From: CAZEER01 sp964511215
GTDB lineage: Bacteria; Fidelibacterota; Marinisomatia; Marinisomatales; UBA1611
DNA length: 34,217 nt
Assembly: GCA_964511215.1 (NCBI GenBank)
Contig: CAZEER010000021.1
Coordinates: 1-34,217 of the forward strand
Direction of reading: 5' to 3'
The translations under genes and the position numbers were made by a program. Shown in pieces: positions 24,687 to 32,968 of this stretch (positions are counted from its first letter, which is position 1; each line of letters starts with the position of its first letter). The notes beneath the pieces are model-generated. The model was not told the DNA's origin and did not search any database. It saw only the letters and a list, made by a program, of their open reading frames with translations.

Positions 24687-25426
24687 TAGTCTAGTGTAAA
24701 TTTTTCGCCAAGGTAGAGCCGCCTTGCTTCTTCATCATTTGCTAAGAATTTAGATGTCCCAGATTTCAGAATCTGTCCATCAAAGAGTAGATACGATCGA
24801 TCCGTAATTGATAATGTTTCTCTGACATTATGATCTGTAATAAGTACACCTATCTCTTTTGTCTTGAGGGCATATATAATTTCCTGTATTTCTTCAACAG
24901 CTATGGGGTCTACACCTGCAAAGGGTTCGTCTAATAGAATAAAATCTGGATCCATACAAAGACTTCTTGCGATTTCAACCCGACGCCTTTCACCGCCAGA
25001 TAAAGTGCTGCCTTTATTATTTGCTAAATGTGATACTGAAAAATCATCAAGAAGCATTCTCATTTTATTTTGTTGATCTTCATATTTTAAATCTTTTCGC
25101 ATTTCAAGAACTAGTCTTAAGTTTTCCTCGACTGTTAATTTTCCAAAAATAGATGGCTCTTGGGCCAAATAACCAATCCCTTTTCTTGCCCGAGTATACA
25201 TTGCATCCTTAGTGATATCATAATCATCCAAAAAAACATTTCCTTTAGTAGGCTTAATCATTCCAGTTATCATATAAAAGGACGTAGTCTTACCTGCTCC
25301 ATTCGGCCCCAGAAGGCCTACAATCTCTCCACGCTCAACTGACAAGTCTACACCCTTAACAACTAATTTCCTTCCATATTCTTTATGCAAGGCTTTTACG
25401 TGCAAAATGTTATGCTGTCTCCTCAT
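24686..25426 (-). CDS. lptB: LptB, ATPase of the LPS export ABC transporter
   Basis: LptB powers extraction of LPS from the inner membrane with LptF and LptG (not in this window) and LptC. I prefer the ATG at 25426, giving 246 residues (E. coli LptB has 241). It overlaps the lptC stop as TAATG; an in-frame ATG at 25471 would add 15 residues inside lptC. Walker A GPNGAGKTT is at 40-48, the Q-loop in GYLAQEPSIFGKL, the signature LSGGERRRVEIARSL, Walker B FILLDEPFAGVDP and the H-loop LITDHNVRETL. These signatures, especially AQEPSIF and DHNVRETL, are diagnostic for LptB within the ABC family. It is coupled to rpoN downstream, a neighbourhood also seen in proteobacteria. Confidence 0.97.
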   Translation of the reverse strand: MRRQHNILHVKALHKEYGRKLVVKGVDLSVERGEIVGLLGPNGAGKTTSFYMITGMIKPTKGNVFLDDYDITKDAMYTRARKGIGYLAQEPSIFGKLTVEENLRLVLEMRKDLKYEDQQNKMRMLLDDFSVSHLANNKGSTLSGGERRRVEIARSLCMDPDFILLDEPFAGVDPIAVEEIQEIIYALKTKEIGVLITDHNVRETLSITDRSYLLFDGQILKSGTSKFLANDEEARRLYLGEKFTLD

Positions 25427-25947
25427 TAAAAATCTCGCCCACTCACTCCTGAAGGGTTCAATATTTTCCAATTTTTTAAATCTGAATCAGATTCAAAACC
25501 AATGCCATATAATGTGTCTGACTCCAATGTTGTAATCATTATACTATCTTTTGTGATAAGTAATTCATCTCTTGAAAGCCATGTAAGTGTTTCAGAGTAT
25601 AATATAATACCACTATCTGATTTTGCTATCACGTTCCCAAGCGCTTTCATATCATTTGAATCTTGATTAATCTCTGCTTTTTTTGCAGTGAGTACCGATG
25701 TATGTCTCTCTGTATTATCATAAAAGTCTACCCTGACATTTTCATCAAGCATAATAAACTCTTTTTCATGATATTTTTCTAAATGACCTGATTTTACTTC
25801 TGCTCGTTTAGTGCCTTGATCTGTTAATATAATTGTTACTCCCCAACTCTCTTGGTCAGGCATACCTTGCCTGAAAGGTAGAGCTTCTCTTGTTTCTTGG
25901 GTACAAGATAAAACTAAAAAAAGAAACAAGATACATATACGCATCAT
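25426..25947 (-). CDS. lptC: LptC-like periplasmic LPS export protein (predicted lipoprotein)
   Basis: This 173-residue protein has a short hydrophobic N terminus with a lipobox-like LVLSC (Cys15) and then a beta-jellyroll of the OstA/LptC type, with alternating polar and hydrophobic strands. These include GVTIILTDQGTKRAEVKSG, FIMLDENVRVDFYD and LTAKKAEINQDSNDMKALGNV, abbreviated here to cores ILTDQG, RVDFYD and MKALGNV. LptC normally has a single membrane anchor and accepts LPS from LptBFG. A lipid anchor in place of a transmembrane helix is a common variant outside proteobacteria. It lies between kdsC (4 bp) and lptB (1-bp overlap). An lptA gene is expected between them in many genomes but is absent. 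Confidence 0.85.
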   Translation of the reverse strand: MMRICILFLFLVLSCTQETREALPFRQGMPDQESWGVTIILTDQGTKRAEVKSGHLEKYHEKEFIMLDENVRVDFYDNTERHTSVLTAKKAEINQDSNDMKALGNVIAKSDSGIILYSETLTWLSRDELLITKDSIMITTLESDTLYGIGFESDSDLKNWKILNPSGVSGRDF

Positions 25948-25951
25948 TATC

Positions 25952-26482
25952 TTATATATTTTGTACTTCCGCCCTCATAATACTTAAGATTTCAGCAGTA
26001 CGTCCTTGCTTTTCAAGGATCCATTCAACGGCCTCCCTAAAGGCACCATCACCACCTGATAACTTAGTAAGGTGCACTGCAACATCTTTTACCATCATAG
26101 ATGCATTAGGTACGGCAATTGGTATTGCAACTTTTTCCATAACAGGTAAATCAATAATATCATCACCTATATAAGCAATATTTGAATCATTAAGAGAATA
26201 TTTCATTTTAATTTCTTCATATGCTGGAATCTTATTTAATGATCCATTATAAACATCTTCAATCTTTAATTCCTTTGCTCTATATTCTGTAGCCTGAGAA
26301 TATCGTCCTGATATTAGAGCAATTTTTAAACCAGCGGCTCGTGCCATTGCTACTCCTGCCCCATCTAATACCGTGAATTTTTTAAACTCTTGCCCATCGG
26401 TCCCTTTATAAAAACTCCCATCCGTCCAAACACCATCAACATCTGATATCAACATCTTTATATCTTTAATATTTATATTCAA
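25952..26482 (-). CDS. kdsC: 3-deoxy-D-manno-octulosonate 8-phosphate phosphatase
   Basis: KdsC, a HAD-superfamily phosphatase, removes phosphate from Kdo 8-phosphate in the cytoplasm. The motifs are SDVDGVWTDGS (motif I, nucleophile Asp in DVDG; most relatives read DVDGVLTDG), LISGRYS (motif II) and YIGDDIIDLPVM (motif IV). I choose the TTG at 26482 (176 residues). It overlaps the kdsA stop as TTGA and has a strong ribosome site GGGAGAG at 26495-26489, six bases before it. A TTG at 26497 would be five codons longer but lies upstream of that site. KdsC of E. coli is 188 residues. The gene belongs to the Kdo operon. Confidence 0.95.
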   Translation of the reverse strand: MNINIKDIKMLISDVDGVWTDGSFYKGTDGQEFKKFTVLDGAGVAMARAAGLKIALISGRYSQATEYRAKELKIEDVYNGSLNKIPAYEEIKMKYSLNDSNIAYIGDDIIDLPVMEKVAIPIAVPNASMMVKDVAVHLTKLSGGDGAFREAVEWILEKQGRTAEILSIMRAEVQNI

Positions 26483-27294
26483 AATAGACTCTCCCAAATT
26501 CTCTTTAAAGATCGAAGAAGACTTTCGAGATCCTCAAGTGGCCATTGCGTAGACGCATCTGACTTAGCATTTTCTACATTATCATGTACTTCCATAAAAA
26601 TACCGTTACACCCAGCAGCAACAGCTGACTTAGCTAATGTGGGAATCATATCACGCATACCTGCTGTAGTTACGTCATTACCTCCTGGAAGTTGTGCACT
26701 ATGTGTCGCATCAAAAATAACAGGATACCCATATTCTTGCATTATAGGTATCGAGCGCATATCAGCGACAAGATTATTATAACCAAATTGGGTACCTCGA
26801 TCAGTAAGCAAAATATTCCTGCAGTTATTATCTTCCAATTTTTTTACCACATTTTTCATATCCCAAGGCGCCAAAAATTGCCCCTTTTTCACATTCACCG
26901 TTTTATTCATCTTTGCTGCAGTAATAAGTAAATCTGTTTGCCTGCAAAGAAACGCTGGGATTTGTATAATATCTACAATATCTGATATTAATTCCCCCTG
27001 AGAAGATTCATGCATGTCTGTAATTATAGGTAGACCTGTTTTTTGTTTTATATCATAAAGAATTTTAAGCCCTTCTTCTAATCCAGGTCCTCTGAAAGAA
27101 TTAATGGATGTCCTATTTGCTTTATCAAATGAACTTTTATAAATCAAAGGTATCCCAACACGGTGACTAATTTCCTGTATTGATTCAGCCATCATTAATG
27201 AATGGTCTCTGCTTTCAATAACACATGGTCCAGCAATTAAGCACAAGTTATCATTACTAAAGGTAATATCTTTTACAATAATTTCTTTCATCAC
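26479..27294 (-). CDS. kdsA: 3-deoxy-8-phosphooctulonate synthase
   Basis: KdsA condenses arabinose 5-phosphate with phosphoenolpyruvate to Kdo 8-phosphate. The 271 residues carry LIAGPCVIES (about 18-27), KSSFDKANRTS (about 53-63), GPGLEEGLKIL, ITDMHE, DIIQIPAFLCRQTDLL (core IPAFLCRQTDL), NVKKGQFLAPWDM, the TDRGTQFGYNNLV loop and FDATHSAQLPGG. The Asn in the KKGQFLAPWDMKN region and the absence of a metal-binding Cys near residue 11 were not resolved, so I do not assign metal-dependent or metal-independent class. The ATG overlaps the pyrG stop by 4 bp. Confidence 0.97.
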   Translation of the reverse strand: MMKEIIVKDITFSNDNLCLIAGPCVIESRDHSLMMAESIQEISHRVGIPLIYKSSFDKANRTSINSFRGPGLEEGLKILYDIKQKTGLPIITDMHESSQGELISDIVDIIQIPAFLCRQTDLLITAAKMNKTVNVKKGQFLAPWDMKNVVKKLEDNNCRNILLTDRGTQFGYNNLVADMRSIPIMQEYGYPVIFDATHSAQLPGGNDVTTAGMRDMIPTLAKSAVAAGCNGIFMEVHDNVENAKSDASTQWPLEDLESLLRSLKRIWESLF

Positions 27295-28904
27295 CTATTT
27301 TTTATTGCTGCACTAATAAATTCCCTAAATAAAGGATGTGCTTTATTAACACGGCTCTTAAGCTCAGGATGAAACTGACTAGCAACAAACCATGGATGAT
27401 TTTTTATTTCAATTGCCTCTACCACTCCAAGTTCATCATTTATTCCCGATAATATCAAACCATTTTTTTGTAATCTTTTGGTAAATCGGTTATTTACCTC
27501 ATAGCGGTGACGGTGACGCTCTGTGATTTTTTTTTCTTTATAAGCAGCAAATGTTTTTGTCCCCTCCTTAATTGCACAATTATACGCACCAAGTCTCATA
27601 GTCCCACCTTTGATTTTTATTGCTCTCTGAGACTCCATAAAATCTATGACTGGGTACTTTGTTTTTTTATTAAACTCTGTCGAGTTTGCTCCAGCCAATG
27701 CACATACATTACGTGCAAAATCAATTACTGCACATTGTAATCCAAGGCAAATTCCTAAAAATGGTATATTATTTTCACGGGCATATTTAGATGATTGAAT
27801 TTTGCCTTCTGCACCGCGAGAACCAAAACCAGGTAAAATTAAGATGCCATCAATATTAGAAAATATATTTTTTGCTGATATATCATCCTTAACTTTTTCT
27901 GTTTGTATCCACTTTACATTCACTCTCGCATTATTTTCAACGCCAGCATGGACAAATGCCTCCATTACACTTTTATATGAATCAATAAGCTCAGTGTATT
28001 TCCCACACATAGCAATCGTAACTTCATATTGGGGATTATTATAATTTTGAATGAATTTTTTAAGTGCTCCTAAATTTGGTGTTTTATTGATTTTTAAACG
28101 CTTTTTAATTAAATGCCCCGCTCTTTGATCATGCATAGCCAGAGGTACCTCGTATATACTATTCACATCTCTTCCCTCAATTACATGGTCAGGTAGCACA
28201 TTGCAAAACAGTGCTATTTTATCTCGGACAGATTGTTCAATCGAATATTTAGATCGACATAAAATCATATCAGGCGATAATCCAATCTCACGAAGCTTCA
28301 TTACTGAGTGTTGTGTGGGTTTAGATTTTAATTCACCACTTGCCTTGACAAATGGTAAAAGTGTTACATGAACTAACATATGATTATGATAACCAACCTC
28401 CAGAGATAGTTGCCGGATCGCTTCCATAAATGGTAAACTTTCAATATCGCCAACTGTACCACCTACTTCACAAATGACCACATCATAATTATTATTAGAA
28501 TTAAGTGAAATAATACGCGATTTTATTTCATCAGTAACATGGGGAATCACCTGTACTGTCTCACCTAAATATTCACCTTTTCTTTCTCTCTCTAAAACTT
28601 TACTATAAATTTGACCAGCAGTTGTATTATTTTCCTTAGTCATATTTACATCTATAAAACGTTCATAGTGCCCTAAATCAAGATCTGTTTCAGATCCATC
28701 ATCTAATACAAATACCTCACCGTGTTGGTAAGGATTCATTGTACCTGGGTCTACATTTAAATATGGGTCAAGTTTAAGGATTGTTACATTGACACCTGCC
28801 TGTTTCATAAGGTAACCAATTGAAGATGCAGCAATACCCTTCCCTAGACCAGACATAACACCACCTAAAACAAAAATATATTTAGTATCTTTTTTCTTAT
28901 TCAT
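27291..28904 (-). CDS. pyrG: CTP synthase
   Basis: PyrG aminates UTP to CTP using glutamine. The 537-residue protein has the synthase domain (about 1-265) with GGVMSGLGKGIAASS (14-28), KLDPYLNVDPGTMNPYQHGEV (core DPGTMNPYQHGEVFV), ICEVGGTVGDIESLPF and the class I glutamine amidotransferase domain (about 290-537) with LILPGFGSRG, the nucleophile in GICLGLQCAVI, and the His-x-Glu partner in ASQFHPELKSR. It sits between kdsB and kdsA: KdsB consumes CTP to activate Kdo, so clustering makes metabolic sense and is seen in many Gram-negative genomes. It is 22 bp downstream of kdsB. Confidence 0.98.
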   Translation of the reverse strand: MNKKKDTKYIFVLGGVMSGLGKGIAASSIGYLMKQAGVNVTILKLDPYLNVDPGTMNPYQHGEVFVLDDGSETDLDLGHYERFIDVNMTKENNTTAGQIYSKVLERERKGEYLGETVQVIPHVTDEIKSRIISLNSNNNYDVVICEVGGTVGDIESLPFMEAIRQLSLEVGYHNHMLVHVTLLPFVKASGELKSKPTQHSVMKLREIGLSPDMILCRSKYSIEQSVRDKIALFCNVLPDHVIEGRDVNSIYEVPLAMHDQRAGHLIKKRLKINKTPNLGALKKFIQNYNNPQYEVTIAMCGKYTELIDSYKSVMEAFVHAGVENNARVNVKWIQTEKVKDDISAKNIFSNIDGILILPGFGSRGAEGKIQSSKYARENNIPFLGICLGLQCAVIDFARNVCALAGANSTEFNKKTKYPVIDFMESQRAIKIKGGTMRLGAYNCAIKEGTKTFAAYKEKKITERHRHRYEVNNRFTKRLQKNGLILSGINDELGVVEAIEIKNHPWFVASQFHPELKSRVNKAHPLFREFISAAIKNR

Positions 28905-28926
28905 TCCAATTATTCTGATACGATTT

Positions 28927-29646
28927 TCACTCAGCCATTTCTCTTATAATTTTCTCAACTTCAACCAAGTCATCGAACGTATCTACTGAAGAATTATTGC
29001 ATGAAGCAATTAAAACTTTTATATCAATATCATTATCGAGTATACGAAGTTGTTCTAAACTCTCTTCTATTTCTCTTTTTGATTGTTCTAACATTGTAAA
29101 TTTAAGTAGAGCCTCTTTCCGATAACCATACATTCCTATATGGCGAAAAGCACCACCAATTTCTAAATCAAGTACATAGCGTTTAAAATCTATTGCGTTT
29201 TTTTTTTCATCAATGAATGTTTTAACAACATTTGGATTTAATAAGTCTGCAACTGTCAAATCTCTACTGACTACTGTCGCAATATCCACACTATCATCAC
29301 TATTAAACAAATCAACTAAGTCATCTATTACTTGAGGACTAATCAAAGGCTCATCACCTTGTATATTAATAATCACATCGGCATCTTTTATTTCTCTTAC
29401 TACTTCCGCTATTCTATCAGTCCCAGAATGATGTTGATCAGATGTCATAACAATATCAAAATTGAATTTCTTTAGAGCTTCTTGAGTTTCTTCAGAATCA
29501 ATAGCTAGAATCACCTTATCTAGCTTTTCTGCCATTAGTGCTCTTTCCATAGTGTGTGCAATCAAAGGTTTTCCACAAAGATTTGCTAATATTTTCTTTG
29601 GTAAGCGTCTTGAATTTAAACGTGCTGGAATTAACCCAATATTCAT
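28927..29646 (-). CDS. kdsB: 3-deoxy-manno-octulosonate cytidylyltransferase
   Basis: KdsB activates Kdo as CMP-Kdo for attachment to lipid A. The 239 residues begin with the nucleotidyltransferase motif IPARLNSRRLPKKIL (about 6-20), followed by GKPLIAHTMERA, MTSDQHHSGTDRIAEV (about 84-99), INIQGDEPLI (about 111-120), the RHIGMYGYRKEAL substrate segment and LEQLRILDNDI, all in standard KdsB order. It is the first gene of the twelve-gene minus-strand run; the 145 bp before it separate it from the ABC export genes and probably hold its promoter. Confidence 0.97.
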   Translation of the reverse strand: MNIGLIPARLNSRRLPKKILANLCGKPLIAHTMERALMAEKLDKVILAIDSEETQEALKKFNFDIVMTSDQHHSGTDRIAEVVREIKDADVIINIQGDEPLISPQVIDDLVDLFNSDDSVDIATVVSRDLTVADLLNPNVVKTFIDEKKNAIDFKRYVLDLEIGGAFRHIGMYGYRKEALLKFTMLEQSKREIEESLEQLRILDNDIDIKVLIASCNNSSVDTFDDLVEVEKIIREMAE

Positions 29647-29708
29647 AAATCAAATATATGATATTATTTTTTCATCATTGATTAAGAATAAAAAAATATA
29701 AGAGATTA

Positions 29709-29739
29709 TGTATAAAGAAGACATGATTTCTGGTGGCAA
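29709..29739 (-). promoter_or_regulatory. possible sigma-70-type promoter of the kdsB operon
   Basis: In the minus-strand sense TTGCCA (29739-29734) is followed after 19 bases by TATACA (29714-29709). An 18-base reading with TTATAC is also possible. This would start transcription near 29702, leaving a leader of about 55 bases before kdsB. The -35 match is good and the -10 match only moderate, and the DNA is AT-rich, so this is tentative. Confidence 0.3.
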
Positions 29740-29791
29740 ATTTACCCTAACATTTAACTAAAGGACAAATTCATCACAAAGATTAAATTGC

Positions 29792-31039
29792 TTATTCAAA
29801 TCTTAAAGATTCAATTGGATCTAATTGCGCTGCTCTCCAGGCAGGATAAATTCCAAATCCAATCCCAATTAATGAACAAACAACTAATCCAATAATTGTC
29901 CAGTCAAATGGTATAACTGCTGGAATATTAAATAAAAAAGAAACAATATTCCCACCAGCAACCCCTAAGACAATTCCTACAATCCCACCAAACTCACTTA
30001 AAAAAATTGCCTCCATTAAGAATTGTGTCAGGATATCTCCTTTAGTAGCACCTATTGCCTTCCGTATACCAATTTCTTTGATACGCTCCGTTACGGACAC
30101 AAGCATAATATTCATGATCCCTATTCCAGCAACAAGAAGAGCAATAATACTCACTGATAAGGCAAAAACCTTTATCCCTTTAGTAAATCCTGAGAATTGC
30201 TCAATCATTTCTGTATTTGTTATAATTTCAAAATCATTCTCTTTTTCTGGTGGAACTTTCCTAATTGAACGTAAAAGTCCAACCGTTTCATCCAAAGTTT
30301 TATCATATAGTTCTTCAGAAGGTGATTCGATATGTATTCTTATACTACTCCAGTTATTTGAGAAATTTTCGATAAATGTAGAAATCGGGATTGCAATAAA
30401 GTTATCCTTACTTTCTCCAAAAGCTTCACCCTGTCGTTCAGTAATCCCTATTACAAAATAATCAAGACCATTAATTTTTATTTTTTTCCCAATTGGGTCT
30501 TCAAAAGGGAATAATCTGTCTACAATATCCATTCCGAGAATGCATACATTTTTAGAATAGTGAATATCATCAGAGATAAAATTTCTGCCATCAGCAAGAA
30601 AAGTATTATAGAATCTTATAGTACCATCATCTCCACCGACAATATCAACCCCTTTATTAATTTTTTTATCTCGATACTTTACATTTCTAGTCGATGAGCC
30701 ATCTCCAGCACTTATTAAAAGCGGAGTTTGGGCTCTATCCTTCAACTTTTTATACTGATCAAGTGTAATATTTTTACGATTACGATATTTTCCACTACCA
30801 TGACCAAATTGTATCTCAGGATATTTTTGAATAATAAAAGTATTTGTTGCAAATACATTTAGACCTGAAGCAACTGATGATTCAAGAGTCCTGATAGCAG
30901 TCATTACACCAATCACAGAAAAAACACCAATACTAATTCCTAAAAGAGTAAGCCCGGAACGGAGTTTATTTTTTTGAATTGCATCAATAGCCATCCAAAA
31001 ACTTTCATTTAATACATTTTTTAAACTTCTTGATCCCAT
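29792..31039 (-). CDS. MacB-type ABC transporter permease (second copy)
   Basis: This 415-residue permease has one N-terminal membrane helix (about 25-45), a periplasmic MacB core domain (about 46-270) and three C-terminal helices in the FtsX domain (about 290-410). Marker sequences are GLTLLGISIGVFSVIGVMTA in the first helix region (core GISIGVFSVIGV), RIKEIGIRKAIGATKGDIL after the second helix, and the end AAQLDPIESLRFE. It is closely similar in layout to the next gene upstream. Both permeases share one ATPase and one adaptor gene, so I infer a MacAB-like or Lol-like complex with a heterodimeric membrane part. The substrate could be a lipoprotein, peptide, lipid or drug. It is the last gene of its unit, 3 bp after its twin. 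Confidence 0.88.
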   Translation of the reverse strand: MGSRSLKNVLNESFWMAIDAIQKNKLRSGLTLLGISIGVFSVIGVMTAIRTLESSVASGLNVFATNTFIIQKYPEIQFGHGSGKYRNRKNITLDQYKKLKDRAQTPLLISAGDGSSTRNVKYRDKKINKGVDIVGGDDGTIRFYNTFLADGRNFISDDIHYSKNVCILGMDIVDRLFPFEDPIGKKIKINGLDYFVIGITERQGEAFGESKDNFIAIPISTFIENFSNNWSSIRIHIESPSEELYDKTLDETVGLLRSIRKVPPEKENDFEIITNTEMIEQFSGFTKGIKVFALSVSIIALLVAGIGIMNIMLVSVTERIKEIGIRKAIGATKGDILTQFLMEAIFLSEFGGIVGIVLGVAGGNIVSFLFNIPAVIPFDWTIIGLVVCSLIGIGFGIYPAWRAAQLDPIESLRFE

Positions 31040-31042
31040 GAT

Positions 31043-32254
31043 TTATTCATATCTAAGAGAATCTATTGGATCGAGGTTTGCAGCACGGTAAGAGGGGATT
31101 AAGCCCGAAAGAACACCAACAACTACACTCATTAAAATTGCAAAACTTGCTAATCCGAAATCTAAGGTAGATGGAAAAATTTTATTAAGAAGTGTACTAC
31201 ATACATAGGCAAATAGTAATCCCAATAGGCCTGCCAAAAGACAAATTGTTACTGCTTCTATTAAAAACTGCCCCATAATCATACCTTTTGTCGCGCCTAT
31301 TGCCTTTCGAACACCGATCTCTCTAGTACGTTCTTTAACAGAAACGAACATAATATTCATAACTCCAATACCACCAACTATTAGAGATAAAAGGGTTATA
31401 AATGTTCCTGTGCCACCAATTGCTAATTTTAAAGTATTATATTGTTTTTCAAATGCTTTTGTCTGGTTTATTGCAAAATCATTTTCTTGATTAGGTCTAA
31501 GACCTCGAATATGCCGCATGACAAACGAAATTTCATCTAAACCTTCATCTATTTTATCTTCAGGAACTTTAACACTTAATCTCATAAAACCTCTTTTCGA
31601 AAATATTCTGTTATAAGCACCAAGAGGAAGTATCGCTTGCTTATCTACACTCATAAGCCCCAAAAACTTCCCTTGTTTTTCTAAAACACCTATCACCTTA
31701 AACTTCATTTTATCAATCTTTATGTACTGACCGATGGGATCTTGATCCCCAAAAAAGGCTTCTTTAATCCCATCACCAATTACTGTTACTCTCGATCCGG
31801 ACCTATCTTCATTTTTAGAAAAAAATCTTCCTTGTATAATATCTGTTGATATAGTCTCCATATAGTCTTCATTCGTACCAAATATCTGTATTCGTGTCTC
31901 CCTATCTTTAAAAGATAATGATGCACTTCGCTGCATAACTGGTGCAACAGCCAAAGCATATTTAGATCTTTCTCTAATTTTATCTACATAGTCAGGATGT
32001 ATTTTGGGTCTGTTCCTTACCTCCCACCATTCCATGTCACTAAACCATTCCCAACGACTTATATATAAAATATCTTTCCCAAGCCAAGACATACTACTTT
32101 CGAATGTTCTATCTAATCCTGAAATAAGAGTTCCCATCATTGTTACTGAAAGAACGCCAATAATAATGCCAAGAGCTGTTAATATGGATCTTGTTTTATT
32201 TGCAAAAACAGCAGATAATGAAATCGAAAAGTTTTCTAAAAAAAGGAGAAACAT
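31043..32254 (-). CDS. MacB-type ABC transporter permease (first copy)
   Basis: This 403-residue permease has the same plan: an N-terminal helix with ALGIIIGVLSVTMMGTL (about 28-44), a MacB periplasmic domain, then TREIGVRKAIGATKGMIMGQFLIEA (core VRKAIGATKG) and a terminal AANLDPIDSLRYE. The fused ATPase of proteobacterial MacB is absent; the ATPase is the separate gene that overlaps its start by one base. The periplasmic domain includes WEWFSDMEWWEVRNRP, an aromatic and charged patch missing from the twin. Confidence 0.88.
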   Translation of the reverse strand: MFLLFLENFSISLSAVFANKTRSILTALGIIIGVLSVTMMGTLISGLDRTFESSMSWLGKDILYISRWEWFSDMEWWEVRNRPKIHPDYVDKIRERSKYALAVAPVMQRSASLSFKDRETRIQIFGTNEDYMETISTDIIQGRFFSKNEDRSGSRVTVIGDGIKEAFFGDQDPIGQYIKIDKMKFKVIGVLEKQGKFLGLMSVDKQAILPLGAYNRIFSKRGFMRLSVKVPEDKIDEGLDEISFVMRHIRGLRPNQENDFAINQTKAFEKQYNTLKLAIGGTGTFITLLSLIVGGIGVMNIMFVSVKERTREIGVRKAIGATKGMIMGQFLIEAVTICLLAGLLGLLFAYVCSTLLNKIFPSTLDFGLASFAILMSVVVGVLSGLIPSYRAANLDPIDSLRYE

Positions 32255-32940
32255 TAAGATTTTATTTTTGAATCTTCAGTGATTTTCCCATCAAATAATC
32301 GGATAATCCTATGTGCATGCCGGGCAATATCATCTTCATGAGTAACCAAAATAATTGTATTACCATCCTGATATAATTTATTTAGGATCCCCATAATCTC
32401 ATGGCCACTTTTAGAATCAAGATTACCAGTGGGCTCATCAGCAAGAATAATTGACGGACTATTAACCAATGCCCTCGCAATAGCAACTCTCTGTCGCTGA
32501 CCACCAGATAACTCATTAGGTTTATGGTGCATTCGATCAGATAGGCCGACACTTTTTAAAGCATCTGACGCTAATTTTATTCTTTCATTTTTTCTAATAT
32601 TCCCATAAATAAGAGGAATTTCTACATTATGCTGTGCCGTAGCCTTCGGTAAAAGATTAAAAGTTTGAAATACAAAACCAATTTTTCGATTTCTTATTGA
32701 TGCAAGTTGATTGTCATCCATCTCTTGCACCATCTCACCTTCAAATTGATAGATTCCTGATGAGGGAGTATCTAAGCAACCTATCATATTCATTAAAGTC
32801 GACTTCCCTGAACCCGATGGCCCCATAATAGCCAAATATTCATTTTCATTAATTTCTAAATTTATACCATCTAACGCTCGTACTTCCTCACCGCCTACAT
32901 TATATATTTTATAAATATTATTGAGTGAAATTAAAACCAA
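32254..32940 (-). CDS. ABC transporter ATP-binding protein (LolD/MacB type)
   Basis: This 228-residue ATPase has Walker A GPSGSGKST (40-48), the Q-loop in IGFVFQTFNLLP, signature LSGGQRQRVAIARAL, Walker B IILADEPTGNLDS and H-loop LVTHE. The DEPTGNLDSKSG and VFQTFNLLP sequences place it in the LolD/MacB/FtsE group. The start codon is TTG at 32940, supported by a ribosome site GAGGG at 32951-32947 with six bases between; no ATG is available before Walker A. It follows the adaptor gene by 28 bp and energises the two permeases downstream. Confidence 0.93.
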   Translation of the reverse strand: MVLISLNNIYKIYNVGGEEVRALDGINLEINENEYLAIMGPSGSGKSTLMNMIGCLDTPSSGIYQFEGEMVQEMDDNQLASIRNRKIGFVFQTFNLLPKATAQHNVEIPLIYGNIRKNERIKLASDALKSVGLSDRMHHKPNELSGGQRQRVAIARALVNSPSIILADEPTGNLDSKSGHEIMGILNKLYQDGNTIILVTHEDDIARHAHRIIRLFDGKITEDSKIKS

Positions 32941-32946
32941 AAGAAA

Positions 32947-32951
32947 CCCTC
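32947..32951 (-). promoter_or_regulatory. ribosome binding site deciding the TTG start of the ABC ATPase
   Basis: GAGGG in the coding sense ends six bases before the TTG at 32940-32938. In this window most starts lack a clear Shine-Dalgarno, so its presence here supports the non-ATG start. Confidence 0.55.
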
Positions 32952-32968
32952 AGATTGTAAAAAATTCT

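Noticed and set aside
29647..29791. 24-residue frame in the spacer before kdsB
   Set aside because: It is too short, has no ribosome site and its composition equals the AT-rich background.
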